A DNA stretch of 64,000 nucleotides from contig JAFMOC010000011.1 in the NCBI GenBank assembly GCA_019802505.1, positions 2,003,501 through 2,067,500 on the forward strand. Direction: 5' to 3'. Numbering within the stretch: position 1 is the first letter of the stretch; each line of letters opens with the position of its first letter. The stretch comes from Corydoras sp. C115. Lineage: Eukaryota; Chordata; Actinopteri; Siluriformes; Callichthyidae. This document shows, one piece after another, positions 24,771 through 35,812 of the stretch. Under the pieces are notes generated by a model that worked only from the letters and a program-made list of their open reading frames with translations, did not search any database and was not told the origin of the DNA. Made by a program: the position numbers and the translations under genes.

Positions 24771-26092
24771 TGTTAATATTAATTGGGTAAGTATGTAGTA
24801 TTAAAAAAGATAAAAATACTTTTTGTAATTTATAATGCATTTAGTAACAGCTAAATTTATAATTATTTATAATTTAATTTAATAAATTAGCTATTTCTTT
24901 GTAATCAATATAAAAATAAAATGAATAAATATAAAAATCTGTGTTTACTAAGGGAGTAGGAGTTGTCCAGTTTAAAAATGCTGTCCCTGTTGTAGTGCTG
25001 AAAGGACAGCTCCTGTATGCAGAAGGAAAAGAAGGGAGTGAAAAACTATTTTAAAACGTGTTCATTAGAAATCCAGTAAGGTAATATCTTTGGCGAGAGG
25101 GTTTTTCACTTTAACCACGAAAATTGTGTCAACATCGCACTGTGCTCTGCCATGATAATTAGACTTAGGTGTAGCAGCAATTAGTTCCAGATGTGGTTGC
25201 ACCTGAAACTAATTTGTTCTCAGCATTGAGTGTATAAAAGCTCAGAGCACAGAGCTTTCAGCTGATATTGTGAACACTCAAGCAGCACGTCTGCATTAAG
25301 TATGTTCCTCTAGCAAATAACAGCGCACAGCCATGGCTCGACATCAGAGCAGCTCACTTTCAGATTTTTCTGGGGTTTTTTTTTATTACACTGGCTGCCA
25401 GAGTTAAGGGGCTTGGCAGCGTACTGTGTGTCACTACTCTGGGTGTCTACTGCCGTGCAGTGCATTTTCTTCTTTATATAATTTTACATTTGATCCATAA
25501 GTAAAGACACAGAGAAATCCTGTCGTAGTATGGCATGATGGAAGGCTCACAGACAACACAGGAGACGAAACGAAAGTATTATTATTATTAATAAATCAAA
25601 TTGAATACAAGAAATGCAGATATACTTCAAAGCATTTGTCACTTCTACTATGCGACTTGAGGTCCAAAAGATACCTTTGGGGAAACCAACAACCAAAAGC
25701 ATACATCAGGATGTCCTAACACGCACTTGCTCTACTGTGCTTTAGAGAGCATGCATCCCTACTGAGTGTAAATAAAAATAAATAAATAAAAGTAAAGCTT
25801 GGACACTATAACGAGCACAGCATGGTGCAAAGTGCAACCACACACGACAGAAAACCACAAGAAACGAATAATAGCTTGAAAGGTTTATTAAAATTAAGAT
25901 AATAAAAGCAAGATAAAATAGCTTGAGCATGTGCATATTGTCACGTGCATAGCCTAGTCAAGTGCATGCTGATTCTGAACTTTGCCAGCATAGCTAAGTT
26001 TTACTGAGTTATTATGTTAATTAATCTTTTATCTCTTATCTCACAATACTTGATTGAACCCTCTTGGCAATTTAGAGCAGTTAATTCACCTT
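24771..26092. other. Intergenic stretch with an isolated TATA-like motif
   Basis: No gene recognised. TGTATAAAAGC at 25231-25241 is a good TATA box, but no coding sequence follows. 25564-25590 is a short ATT repeat. Confidence 0.35.
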
Positions 26093-26370
26093 GGGCGGCA
26101 CGGTGGCTTAGTGGTTAGCACGTTCACCTCTCAGCACTAGGGATTCCCGGTTCGAATCCCCATCTGGGTGGAGTTTCCATGTTCTCCCCGTGTCTGCGTG
26201 GGTTTCCTCCGGGTTCTCCGGTTTCCTCCCACAGTCCAAAAACATGGATCAAGTCAATTGAGTTCTCCAAAATTGCCCCATATAGAGTGTGTATGTGTGT
26301 GTGTCTGTGTAAGTGAGTGTGTGCCCAGCGATAGATTGGCGCCCTGTCCTGGGTGTATCTGCCCAGCGCC
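26093..26370 (+). repeat. SINE-A, 3'-truncated
   Basis: Good head GGGCGGCACGGTGGCTTAG; ends at GCCCAGCGCC without a tail. Confidence 0.85.
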
Positions 26371-26458
26371 AGCATGGTCAAGCATGGTCAGTGGGAAGGA
26401 CACGTAAATTGTTTCTTCTCTTGTAGCCACACATTAAAATTATAAATGATAATCTCAT

Positions 26459-26814
26459 TGTCACAGTAGTCTACCTCGGGAATAAAGCGGTTGCGCTTAG
26501 GAAGCGCAGAGCCGCCGCGTTTACATGCGCTGAAGGGAGCCAGGCACGCAGGTAGCAGAGAACGGGTTTATTTAAAGGTGCAGTAACACCAAAAAACATG
26601 AGGTACAAAAGACTAGTGACATCAAACACAACGACCAGCACCGAGAATGAGAAACAATGGAAATAAATACAAAAAGACACCCGACCACGTGCACAAGACA
26701 AACCAATCACAAGACGACGTTAATTAACTAACTAAATACCCACTGAACGTTAATTAACGGAAAAGAACGAGACTAAACACAAAACAGTGACAGGTGCCCT
26801 AGGCACCTGTTACA
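26459..26814 (-). mobile_element. Solo LTR with 5-bp target duplication
   Basis: 356 bp starting TGTCACAGTAG and ending CACCTGTTACA, so with TG...CA ends. Exact 5-bp duplications CTCAT flank it (26454-26458 and 26815-26819). It is more GC- and CpG-rich than its surroundings. Orientation is taken as minus from similarity of the ends to the element at 27480. No coding sequence inside. Confidence 0.85.
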
Positions 26815-27221
26815 CTCATTAAATTGCAATATTATTTAGGAAAATGACACTCACCAAAAAACCTGATTAAATCCTGATTTTTTGTATTGGAATTCCATCC
26901 TATTTTCCTTAAATAGAGTTCAGTTAGTTCCATTAAGAAGTCCTTTTCTATTGCCATTGAAGCTAAAGCTGAAGTCAAGTTGTATTTATATTTTAATTGG
27001 CTGAAAAATATCTGATCATCAAAAGTACTCTCCAATCAGAGCACGTGAATATGCTGACATAACATTAGCCTGCTAGAAGTGTTGGGTATCAAGGACTCAA
27101 AATCTGATTGGTTAAAGCAAACAGTATGATCGACACTTATTTAATGCTACCAGACCAGCAATGTTCATTCTGAAGGTGTAGGTAAAAATAAATAAAAAAT
27201 GGTAACCAATGTGATGCTGAA

Positions 27222-27478
27222 ATTCATTCATTATCGTAAGCTTAATCCTCTACTAGGGTTGCGGGGAGGTTCCCCATGCCCACCCAGGGCATAAAATTTC
27301 AGGCGCTGGGTAGATACACCCAGGACAGGGCGTCTATGTATCGCTGGGCAAACTCACACAAACACACCCGATTTAGAGCATTTAATGTTCCTTCAATCCA
27401 TGTTTTTGGACTGAGGGAGGAAACCCGGAGAAAACCCACGCGGACACGGGGAGAACATGGAAACTCCACCCTGAAAAT
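27222..27478 (-). repeat. SINE-A interrupted by an LTR element
   Basis: Runs from the ATTCATTCATTATC tail to AACTCCACCCTG, where the LTR element begins; the head is missing. Confidence 0.75.
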
Positions 27479-27479
27479 C

Positions 27480-27836
27480 TGTTACGGTCTAACGACCGGG
27501 GCGAGGTGGATCCGCTACTCAGAGACGAAACACAGTCTGTAGACGGAGATTAAAGCGAAACCAGGTTTATTGCCACACAGAGGGTAAACAGTACTGGGAT
27601 CAGAACTAGATGCTGGAGGTAACAAGAGGAAGTGAGCGTGATGACGTGGAGACGCGGCGTACGGCAATGCCTGACGTCAACCGGTGTCCTGTCCCAATCC
27701 GTAGTGACCGGAGTGTAGGGCGCTTGGACAAGGTTGTGGCGGCAGGCGGTGAGCTGCACACAAACAACACAGAACATGGCGAGCACGGGGCGCGTGGACA
27801 CCAGACAAACCCACACCACGTGACAAAAACCTAACA
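27480..27836 (-). repeat. 3' LTR of the gypsy-like element
   Basis: Begins TGTTACGGTC and ends CCTAACA (plus-strand reading). It contains AATAAA on the minus strand (GGCAATAAACC, about 27568-27578). From 27733 it aligns with 29437-29733, but it lacks about 190 bp that the right copy has. Confidence 0.8.
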
Positions 27837-27869
27837 TTACCCCCCCTCAACAGGTGCCTCCTGGCACCC

Positions 27870-28332
27870 TAAACGGCTTGTTAGGGAACCGTCGGTGGAA
27901 ATCGTCGATGAGGGAGGAGTCCAAGATAGTGGGCTGAGGCACCCAGGAGCGCTCCTCTGGCCCTTACCCCTTCCAGTCAACCAGGAACTGGACTCCTCTG
28001 CCACGATGGTGGGAGTCCAGCAGACGACGGACCATGTAGGTGGGCTGGCCATCGATGAGGTGTGGGGTTGGTGCGTGGTGGGGGGTGGGGTTGAGTGGGG
28101 AGTGGGTAACAGGCTTGGCATGGGATACGTGGAAGCTGGGGTGGATGCGCATGTGCCGGTGCAAGTGGAGGCGGACAGCTGCTGAGTTGATGACCTTGGT
28201 GATGGGGAAGGGTCCTATGAAGGGGGGGGTTTCAGTTTTGAGTGGGATGTTCCTTGTGGACAGCCAGACCAGTTGTCCTACCTGGTAGACAGGGGCTTGG
28301 CTGCGCCGACGGTTGGCCGAGAGTATGGACAT
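27870..28332 (-). pseudogene. Gypsy-like integrase C-terminus / chromodomain-like part
   Basis: QVGQLVWLSTRNIPL and the GPFPITKVI block are typical of the integrase C-terminal domain of chromoviruses. A chromodomain-like VRRLLDS and VQFLVDWKG follows. The frame breaks near 27964 and continues in another frame. Confidence 0.75.
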
Positions 28333-28431
28333 GGCTTGAGCTTGGCGAAGTGCTAACGTTGTGTTCTTCTATATGCGGCGGCAATGGCGAATATGCTGGC
28401 TGACCGATGGGACGCTGATCTCTGCCTGTTC

Positions 28432-28851
28432 CTAAGGAAATAGGGGCGGTTGGTAGCCCAGCGCTACCTCGAAGGGAGACCTACCAGTGGTGGAACTGCT
28501 CGCGGTGTTCATTGCATATTCCACCCAGGCTAGGTGGTCACTCCAGCGCTCTGGGTGCTGGGCGGAAACGCAGCGCAGGGTGGTCTCCACCACTTGGTTG
28601 GCTCTTTCCGCCTGTCCGTTGGACTGAGGGTGGCCGGCTGAGGTAGGGATGAACTGGGGTCCCTGGTCCGAGACGATGTCCACGGGAATGCCGAAGACCC
28701 TGAAGACATGCTCGAAAATCAGCTTGGTAGTCTCTGGTGCAGAAGGGAGCCTGGACAGTGCTACCAGACGTAACGACTTGGAGAATCTGTCCACAATGGT
28801 AGCGATTATAGTGTTACCTCTAGAGCTCGGCAGACTCGTGACAAAGTCCAA
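28432..28851 (-). pseudogene. Gypsy-like integrase core fragment
   Basis: Frame of 139 codons with integrase core features DRFSKSLRLV, SDQGPQF and HPQSNGQAERANQ. A segment between the second Asp block and the HPQSNGQ block is shorter than usual. The zinc-binding N-terminus is missing. Confidence 0.85.
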
Positions 28852-28877
28852 AGCGATGTGTGACCAGGGACATACTA

Positions 28878-29425
28878 AAATGGCTGTACTAAAATGGGGC
28901 GGAAGTGAAGCAGGTTTTTCATGGCGCTTTGGGTCTCCTGAGTCCAGCGGAATTTCTCTTTGGTGGAAGTGAAGGACGTGAGTGAAGAGGTGATGCTGCT
29001 GTAGTTTCTTATGAAACGCCGGTAGAAATTAGTGAATCTCTGGAATCTCTGAAGCTTGGTCCTAGACATGGGGGTAGGCCAGTCGGTGATGGCCCGAATC
29101 TTCTCGGGGTCGGGTCGAATAGCCCCTGGGGACACGATGAACCCCAGGAAGGACACCGTCTCCTGGTGGAAACAGCATTTCTCAACCTTCTCAAACAGCT
29201 GGTTTTGAAGGAGGCGGTTAAGGACGAGACGGACGTGTTCACTGGCGGACTTAGAAAAGATCAGGATGTCATCCAAGTAGACGAAAGCAAAGCGATCCAG
29301 GAAGTCCCGCAACACATCATTCACCATGGCTTGGAACACAGCCGGAGCGTTCTTGAAGCCGAAGGGGACCACTCGGTATTCGTAGTGGCCGCTTGGGGTG
29401 TTGAACGCCATCTTCCACTCATCCC
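28878..29425 (-). pseudogene. Gypsy-like reverse transcriptase fragment
   Basis: Minus-strand frame with the catalytic YLDD box, VPFGFKNAPAVFQ upstream of it and FLGFIVS downstream: fingers/palm through connection of a Ty3/gypsy reverse transcriptase. The N-terminal part is missing and the frame runs straight into LTR sequence at about 29436. The RNase H domain that should follow is absent. Confidence 0.85.
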
Positions 29426-29733
29426 CCTGCAGATGTGTTGTGGCGGCAGGCGGTGAGCTGCACACAAACAACACAGAACATGGAGAGCACGGGGCACACA
29501 CAACAGAAGACAACCAGGGCAGACATAACAAGGCGAGGCAGGGGCAAAGCAAAACGAGGCAAGGCAAGGCGAGGCGAGGCGAGGCGAGTCAGAGCGTAGC
29601 ACAGGCTTGGGCTCAAGACTATCTGGCAGGGAGGGAAGGGCTTAAACAAAGGAAACGTGATTAGACCCAGGTGCACAGGATTACGGGGGCGTGGACACCA
29701 GACAAACCCACACCACGTGACAAAAACCTAACA

Positions 29734-31514
29734 AAACCTGGATCAGAAGATTGTAGCAAGTGACAAAATAAGCCTTACCTGTGGCTGGTCTGTGCCATTT
29801 GTTTGTGTGAAGAAAAAAGAGAGACAGAGTGAGGGAAGAGAGAGAGAGAGAGAGAGAGACTTAGCTACAGCACAAAGAACGTGACAGCACTAAAAATTGC
29901 TTCTACATCAGCAGTTCTGCCAGGTAGCCCAGAATGCAGAAATTTGTATATTTTTTAAACTCTATATTTTACCAAATTTGTGTTTAGTCATTATTGTTTC
30001 AATTTCCCTGTCATTCCAGTCTCTCAATCAGTTATAATAGTTGTATAGTTTAGTAATGGAGAGAGAGAAAACACTGAACCATACGTGAAACAATAAAGGG
30101 TTTGTTCATGACAGAATGCGTTTTAGGAATTTTTATTCAAAGCCAGTGTACAATAACTAAATCTCAAATCCTTGATGTGACTGGAAAACCATGCCAGTTA
30201 AAAAATCATGAATATGGAACCAGTCTGATACACTAAGAGATTAATGGACTTTCTTTAATTGCAGCAAGCTCATAGATAATGGATTAAATGTTTCTTTGCC
30301 TGCAGCAAAAACAGACCGTAAAATGCCATCATTAAAATATGATCCTTATTGCTTGCATTAGATTGATAACATGGATGCACTCCTTAAAACATGACCTTTT
30401 CACTGGTAAGAGAATGCATAAAATGGTAAAGCAGCTTAATTGACAAAGCACAAAGACATTTGTGCTGTCAGACTTTATTGGCCACATAGTGCAAGAAAAT
30501 GTATTTCTGCACAGCCAAGTCAGCTTTAATAGATCAGTTTTGATGGTATTCTTGGCACAAACTAGACAAACAATAGTTTACCTTTTAAATTACACCACCA
30601 GGAGGGATTCTAATTCTCATTCATGAAAATGAATTATAATTTAAATTTTTTTATGTGTTTAGTCCTGCTGCTGCATAGATTAATTTAGGTATTTTTGTTT
30701 ACTTTCTATACGAATGAATTGTGCACTAGTAATTAACTACAATTATGTGTTAATGAATTTGCATATTGTTTATTCTTACAGCAATCCCTGTTTATGGAGC
30801 TAATAAATCCTGTCCGTGGGCATGTCACGTTTAACAAAAGTATAATTTCAAGTCAAAGCTGTCAAGCCCCACTACTATGATGCATCTAAATATGCAAAAG
30901 TGTGAATGCACTGCAAATAGGCTTTTAGTCATTGCAGTTTTTCAACAAATAAAGATTTGCCATATGAAAAAAAAATTAACTGAACATTTGCCCCAAAATA
31001 AACACTTTCCATTTAGGAATTGTTTGCCACAGTCGATATGAAGTGCATAAGATGTTCTAGTGCTGAATTTTAATAAGGTCTATCCATGTTTTGGTTTGGA
31101 TTAAAAGAGCCTTTTATTGTGATGCTAATATTACTTTCCAGTTACGGTTGAAATGCACATTCCTAAAATTCTAGCATCAGGGATTTTATGTTTTATGTAT
31201 TAGTCATTTAAGAGAATGCTATTCTGTTATTATTCTGCTTTAAAGAGGATTGTAAGAATTTACATGGTTTCTATTACCTTTGGTACGCCTTCTTACTCTA
31301 TAGTCATTGTTGTGCAGGTGCAATTTTTCCACGTATTGTCTGAGCAGTAAAACCTTCTCAGAACAGCAGTGACATCATTGTTTGCAATGCTGATGTTAGC
31401 TCAAATAGCATTACTGTTAACTATTTCAAATAAAGTTTGATAGTATATATTCAGAAACTTGTAAAGGCTTTTTAAATGACATCTATCTGATAAAATAAGT
31501 ATGATTAACATACT
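29734..31514. other. Repeat-poor intergenic block, candidate conserved elements
   Basis: A (GA)n run lies at 29836-29860. From about 30120 to 31450 I see no recognised repeat, unusual for this window. It has octamer-like AATTTGCATAT (about 30758) and TTAATTGCAGC (about 30255) motifs. No coding signal. Confidence 0.4.
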
Positions 31515-31858
31515 GTTCATTCATTAATTCATTATCTTCCACTTAATTTTCTACTAAGGTCATGGGGTTCCCATGCCCATTCAGTGGACAGTGTTTCAGG
31601 CGCTGGGCAAATACACCCAGGACATGGTGTCAATCTAGCATAGGGCACAGTTACTCACACAGACACACACACACACAAACACAACACAAACACAAACAAT
31701 TTAGCGCATTCAGTTTACCTTAAATTCATGTTTTTGGACTATGGGAGGAAATGGAGAACCCAAAGGAAACACACGCTGACACGGGGAGAACATGGAAACG
31801 CATGGAATACCCAGTGCTGAGAGATGAACGTGCTAACCACTAAGCCAGAGTGCCACCC
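31515..31858 (-). repeat. SINE-A, full length, diverged
   Basis: From the ATTCATTAATTCATTATC tail to AACCACTAAGCC and GTGCCACCC. Confidence 0.8.
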
Positions 31859-31979
31859 AATAGCAACTGTAAAACAGTGAAATAGCTCTAAAATGCTGAT
31901 ATCACTTTATAAATTTAGTGAATCAATTTAAAACAGTAAGTGACACATTTGTTTCTGGAACAAAAATATATAATAATGA

Positions 31980-32280
31980 TTCATTCATTCATTCATTCAT
32001 TCATTATCATCCGCTTTATCCTCTATTAGGGTCGCGGTGGGGTTCTCCATGCCCATCCAGGAGAGAACGTCTCGGGCGCTGGGCAGATAGACCCTGGACA
32101 GGGCACCAATCCATCGCTGGGCACACACTCACTCACTCACACAGACACACTCTATATGGGGCAATTTGGAGAACTCAATTGACTTGATCGATGTTTTTGG
32201 ATCCACCCAGATGGGGATTCGAACCAGAAATCCCTAGCGCTGAGAGGCGAACGTGCTAACCACTAAGCCACCGTGCCGCC
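31980..32280 (-). repeat. SINE-A with internal deletion
   Basis: Intact head and tail, but TTTTTGGA joins directly to TCCACCCAGATGG, losing about 75 bp of body. Confidence 0.85.
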
Positions 32281-32389
32281 AATATATTAATGAAAATAAC
32301 CTAAACATATGTAATCAACAGCATCCTATAATTTAACTAGTTGCCGACAGAACACAGTTGTGAAATATGTAGTGTTGAGTCTGACTTTA

Positions 32390-32640
32390 ATTAGGGGTGG
32401 GTATGAATGAGGACAAGAGAAAGGATTTTTTCTCCAAAAGAAACAGGCTTTATTGACAGACTATATTTCAAACACATTCAAACATACAGATGTTGGTAGG
32501 TATAGTTTGCAGAAGTCCCGCTTTTGTAAGGTCCACGGAATCGCTCTCCCTGCAGCATGTGATGTTACAGCTTATAAAGCAGCACACATCATCAGGCTCT
32601 GCCTCTCTTCCCCTCCCAGCGCAACTATGCCATCATCACA
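32390..32640 (-). mobile_element. LTR family B fragment, copy 1
   Basis: Shares GGGGTGGGTA(T/C)GAATGAGGA and GGCTTTATT with copies at 33613 and 54503. AGCTTATAAAGC (about 32572) may be its TATA or terminal element. Confidence 0.6.
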
Positions 32641-32846
32641 CTGCCCCACGCACAGATTCTGGATGTCCTCGCATCCTGAAGTATTTGGGGGTATGTCCAT
32701 GTGCATGAGCTGCAGCGGAGAGAGGGGGGGAGATCAGAGTCTTCCTGCCTCCGTGCACGTTGCTCTGTCTCTGTCTGCCTACGAGCTCCTGATGCATCTC
32801 TCTAGCGTAGCTCTCTTTGTTTTTTTAATTGCATAGATTTCAACTA

Positions 32847-33187
32847 GGGTGGCACTGTGGCTTAGTGGTTAGCACGTTTGCCTTTCAGCACTAGGGATTC
32901 CCGGTTCGAATCCCCATCTGGGTGGAGTTTCCATGTTCTCCCCGTGTCCGCGTGTGTTTCCTCAGGGTTCTCCATTTCCTCCCACAGTCCAAAAACATGG
33001 ATCAAGTCAATTGAGTTCTCCATATTGCCCCATATAGAGTGTGTTTGTGTAAGTGAGTGTGTGCCTAGCGATGTATTGGTGCTCTGTCCTGGGTGTATCT
33101 GCCCAGCGCCTGAGACGTTCTCCCCCGGATGGTCATGGGGAACCCCACCGTGAACCTAATAGAAGATAAAGTGGAAGATAATGGATG
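32847..33187 (+). repeat. SINE-A, full length
   Basis: Exact 11-bp duplications GATTTCAACTA flank it (32836-32846 and 33188-33198). Confidence 0.9.
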
Positions 33188-33198
33188 GATTTCAACTA

Positions 33199-33362
33199 TA
33201 TATCAAAAGATATATAATCTAGTTTTTAGAATTATCTCTTATTTTAACAAATCTTAACAAAATACATTTACTATAATGGCAGATAATTTTACTTGATTTG
33301 GGCAATTTTTTCTTTATTTGAATTTATTTTTCTTATTTTTTAACATCAAGTATTTTGCAGTA
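33199..33362. repeat. Fragment related to the 9620-9972 MITE
   Basis: Contains AATCTAGTTTTTAG and AACAAATCTTAACAA; ends TTTTGCAGTATG, like the TTTTGCAGTG terminus. Confidence 0.5.
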
Positions 33363-33612
33363 TGCCAGCAGTCTGATGGCAGGTGCTTTCCATGCCTCCC
33401 CATTTTTCCGTGATAAACGACACACCCCAATCTCTTCTGCACCATCCATGGCTGCTGGAACATCAGCTTTCCCCACGCACTTCATTTCACTCTCCAAAAA
33501 CGTCGAATGCTTTTGCCAGGGCATGCACCCCCGCTGGAGAACATGCCCACAGACTCGCAGGTTACGTCATCTGCCATATGAGTTCTCATCCAGCACCAAA
33601 ATTTTGGCACTG

Positions 33613-33886
33613 CAATTTAATGAGGGATGGGCACAAATGAGGACGAGAGCCAGGATTTCTCCCAACAGGCTTTATTAACAGACAGTATTTCAAATCACAT
33701 TTAAACATGCCGCTGTTGTTTGCTGATGTTCAGCTCCCGTTAGGTCCATGGAATCTCTCTCCCCATGGTATGGGATGACACAGCTTATAAGGCTGCACAT
33801 GTCATCAGGTGGAGCAGCATCAGGTGCACTAATTAATCACCCAGATCAACACATCGGCTCCACCTCTCTCCCACCCCAGCAAAACA
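33613..33886 (-). mobile_element. LTR family B fragment, copy 2
   Basis: About 270 bp similar to 32390-32640 and 54503-54758. The GGGATGGGCACAAATGAGGA start, CAGGCTTTATTAACAG and CAGCTTATAAGGCTGC blocks are shared in the same order. Confidence 0.6.
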
Positions 33887-34237
33887 TTCATTCATTCATT
33901 CATTATCTCCCGCTTTATCCTCTATTAGGGTCGCGGTGGGGTTCCCCATGCCCATCCAGGGGAGAACGTCTCGGACGCTGGGCAGATACACCCAGGACAG
34001 GGCGCCAATCCATCGCTGGGTACGCACTCACTCACACAGACACACTCTATATGGGACAATTTAGAGAACTCAATTAACTTGATCCATGTTTTTGGACTGT
34101 GGGAGGAAACCGGAGAACCCGGAGGAAACCCACGCGGACGGGGAGAACATGCAAACTCCACCCAGATGGGGATTCAAACCGGGAATCCCTAGCGCTGAGA
34201 GGCGAACGTGCTAACCACTAAGCCACCGTGCCGCCCT
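33887..34237 (-). repeat. SINE-A, full length
   Basis: 12-bp duplications CCCAGCAAAACA (33875-33886 and 34238-34249) lie at the end of the LTR family B copy. Confidence 0.9.
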
Positions 34238-34249
34238 CCCAGCAAAACA

Positions 34250-34817
34250 GAGTATTGTAAAATACCTGAGCTTTTCTTACTACAGTCAAACTTTATATCT
34301 ATACCCGAATTTTTAACTAAAAAAGTAATTTTATCAGCTAACTGAACTTTATCCTGCCCATGATGAGCAAGGCAGCTGTCTCTATCTGCGAAGCACTCCA
34401 GTGCAGAAATTATGGCTGAGAATAAACACTCCAGTGAATCATCTCTTTCATCAAAGTGACAAGACACTGAAGCAACATTTTTGCCACACTGCATTATCAA
34501 ACCTACTTCTACTGAGCTTACTTCCTCCAGCCTACCGGAAAAGCACAGTGGCAACTTATTCATTCATTCATGCATTCTCTAATTATGTTTGAAGAGTTCT
34601 GGAGCCATTCCCATTGCTGATTGGGCAAATGGCTAAATGGAGCAAGGTGATTAATCTAAATCACCTGATCTACGTGTCTTTGGACTGTTGCAGAAAACCT
34701 GGAGGAAACATGCAAACTCTAAACAGAAAGGACATTACTGTCTTTCACTTTGCAGCTTTCTCTTACTCTCTATCCCTTTCTTTCTGAGAGCTATTTTTAA
34801 ACGCCTGCATTAACATA
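34250..34817. other. Intergenic, weak SINE-like remnant
   Basis: About 34560-34735 has an old SINE-A-like trace (TTTGGACTGTTGCAG, CTGGAGGAAACATGCAAAC). Nothing else recognised. Confidence 0.35.
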
Positions 34818-35812
34818 CAGTGGTGTGAAAAAGTGTTTGCCCCCTTCCTCATTTCCTGTTTTTTTGCATGTTTGTCACACTTAAGTGTTTCAGAACATCA
34901 AACCAATTTAAACAATAGTCAAGGACAACACAAGTAAACACAAAATGCAATTTGTAAATGAAGGTGTTTATTATTAAAGGAGAAAAAAATCCAAACCATC
35001 ATGGCCCTGTGTGAAAAAGTGATTGCCCCCTTGTTAAAACATACTATAACTGTGGTTTTTAACACCTGAGTTCAGTTTCTCTAGCCACACCCAGGCCTGA
35101 TTATTGCCACACCTGTTCTCAATCAAGATATCACTTAAATAGGAGCTGCCAGACACAGTAAAGTCCACCAAAAGATCCTTAAAAGCTACACATCATGCCG
35201 AGATCCAAAGAAATTCAGGAACAATTGAGAAATAAAGTAATTGAGATCTATCAGTCTGGAAAGGGTTATAAAGCCATTTCCAAAGCTTTGGGAATCCAGC
35301 GAACCACAGTGAGAGCCATTATCCACAAATGGCGAAGACATGGAACAGTGTTGAACCTTCCCAGGAGTGGCCGGCCGCCCAAAAATTACCCCAAGAGCGC
35401 AGCGACGACTCATCCAAGAGGTCACAAAAGACCCACAACAACATCCAAAGAACTGCAGGCCTCACTTGCCTCAGTTAAGGTCAGCGTTCATGCCTCCACC
35501 ATCAGAAAAAGACTGGGCAAAAATGGCCTGCATGGCAGAGTTCCAAGAAGAAAACCACTGCTGAGCAAAAAGAACATTAAAGCTCGTCTCAATTTTTCCA
35601 AAACACATTTTGATGATCCCCAACACTTTTGGGAAAACATTCTGTGGACCGATGAGACAAAAGTGGAACTCTTTGGAAGGTGTGTGTCCCATTACATCTG
35701 GCGTAAAAGGGACACTGCATTTCAGAAAAAGAACATTATACCAACAGTAAAATATGGTGGTGGTAGTGTGATGGTTGCATGGTGAAGGCAATTTTAGACC
35801 TTCTGCAGACTG
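34818..35812 (+). mobile_element. Tc1-like DNA transposon, 3'-truncated
   Basis: Starts CAGTGGTGTGAAAAAGTG directly after TA (34816-34817), the expected Tc1/mariner target. A related GTGTGAAAAAGTGATTGCC lies at 35011, an inner repeat within the left end. The transposase frame begins at 35195. Similarity stops near 35790 and no right inverted end was found, so the right third is lost. Confidence 0.85.
35195..35785 (+). pseudogene. Tc1-like transposase, broken
   Basis: 196 codons starting MPRSKEIQEQLRNKVIEIY. It has paired helix-turn-helix motifs (GYKAISKALGIQRTTVRAII), a GRP(P)K hook, and the first catalytic block (WTDETKVELFG, first Asp of the DDE triad). Full-length Tc1 transposases have about 340 residues. 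Between about 35370 and 35430 the conserved sequence moves to another frame (RPKITPRAQRRLIQEVTKDP) and back, so a pair of compensating frameshifts scrambles about 20 residues. The later Asp and Glu are absent. Confidence 0.88.

Larger units (their letters stand above)
27480..29733 (-). mobile_element. Degenerate Ty3/gypsy (chromovirus-like) LTR retroelement
   Basis: On the minus strand the order is LTR remnant, reverse transcriptase part, integrase core, C-terminal chromodomain-like part, polypurine tract, LTR. The left LTR (27480-27836, 357 bp) has TG...CA ends and abuts a polypurine tract (minus-strand GAGGGGGGG, at about 27839-27847). The right LTR keeps only 29437-29733. Gag, protease, the N-terminal half of reverse transcriptase, RNase H and the integrase zinc-binding part are absent. 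The flanks (AAATC and AAACC) are a near-match target duplication. It cannot make a functional product. Confidence 0.85.

Noticed and set aside
29321..29676. Frames of 85-93 codons around the right LTR
   Set aside because: Low-complexity translation of the LTR's GAGGC/AAGGC repeats.
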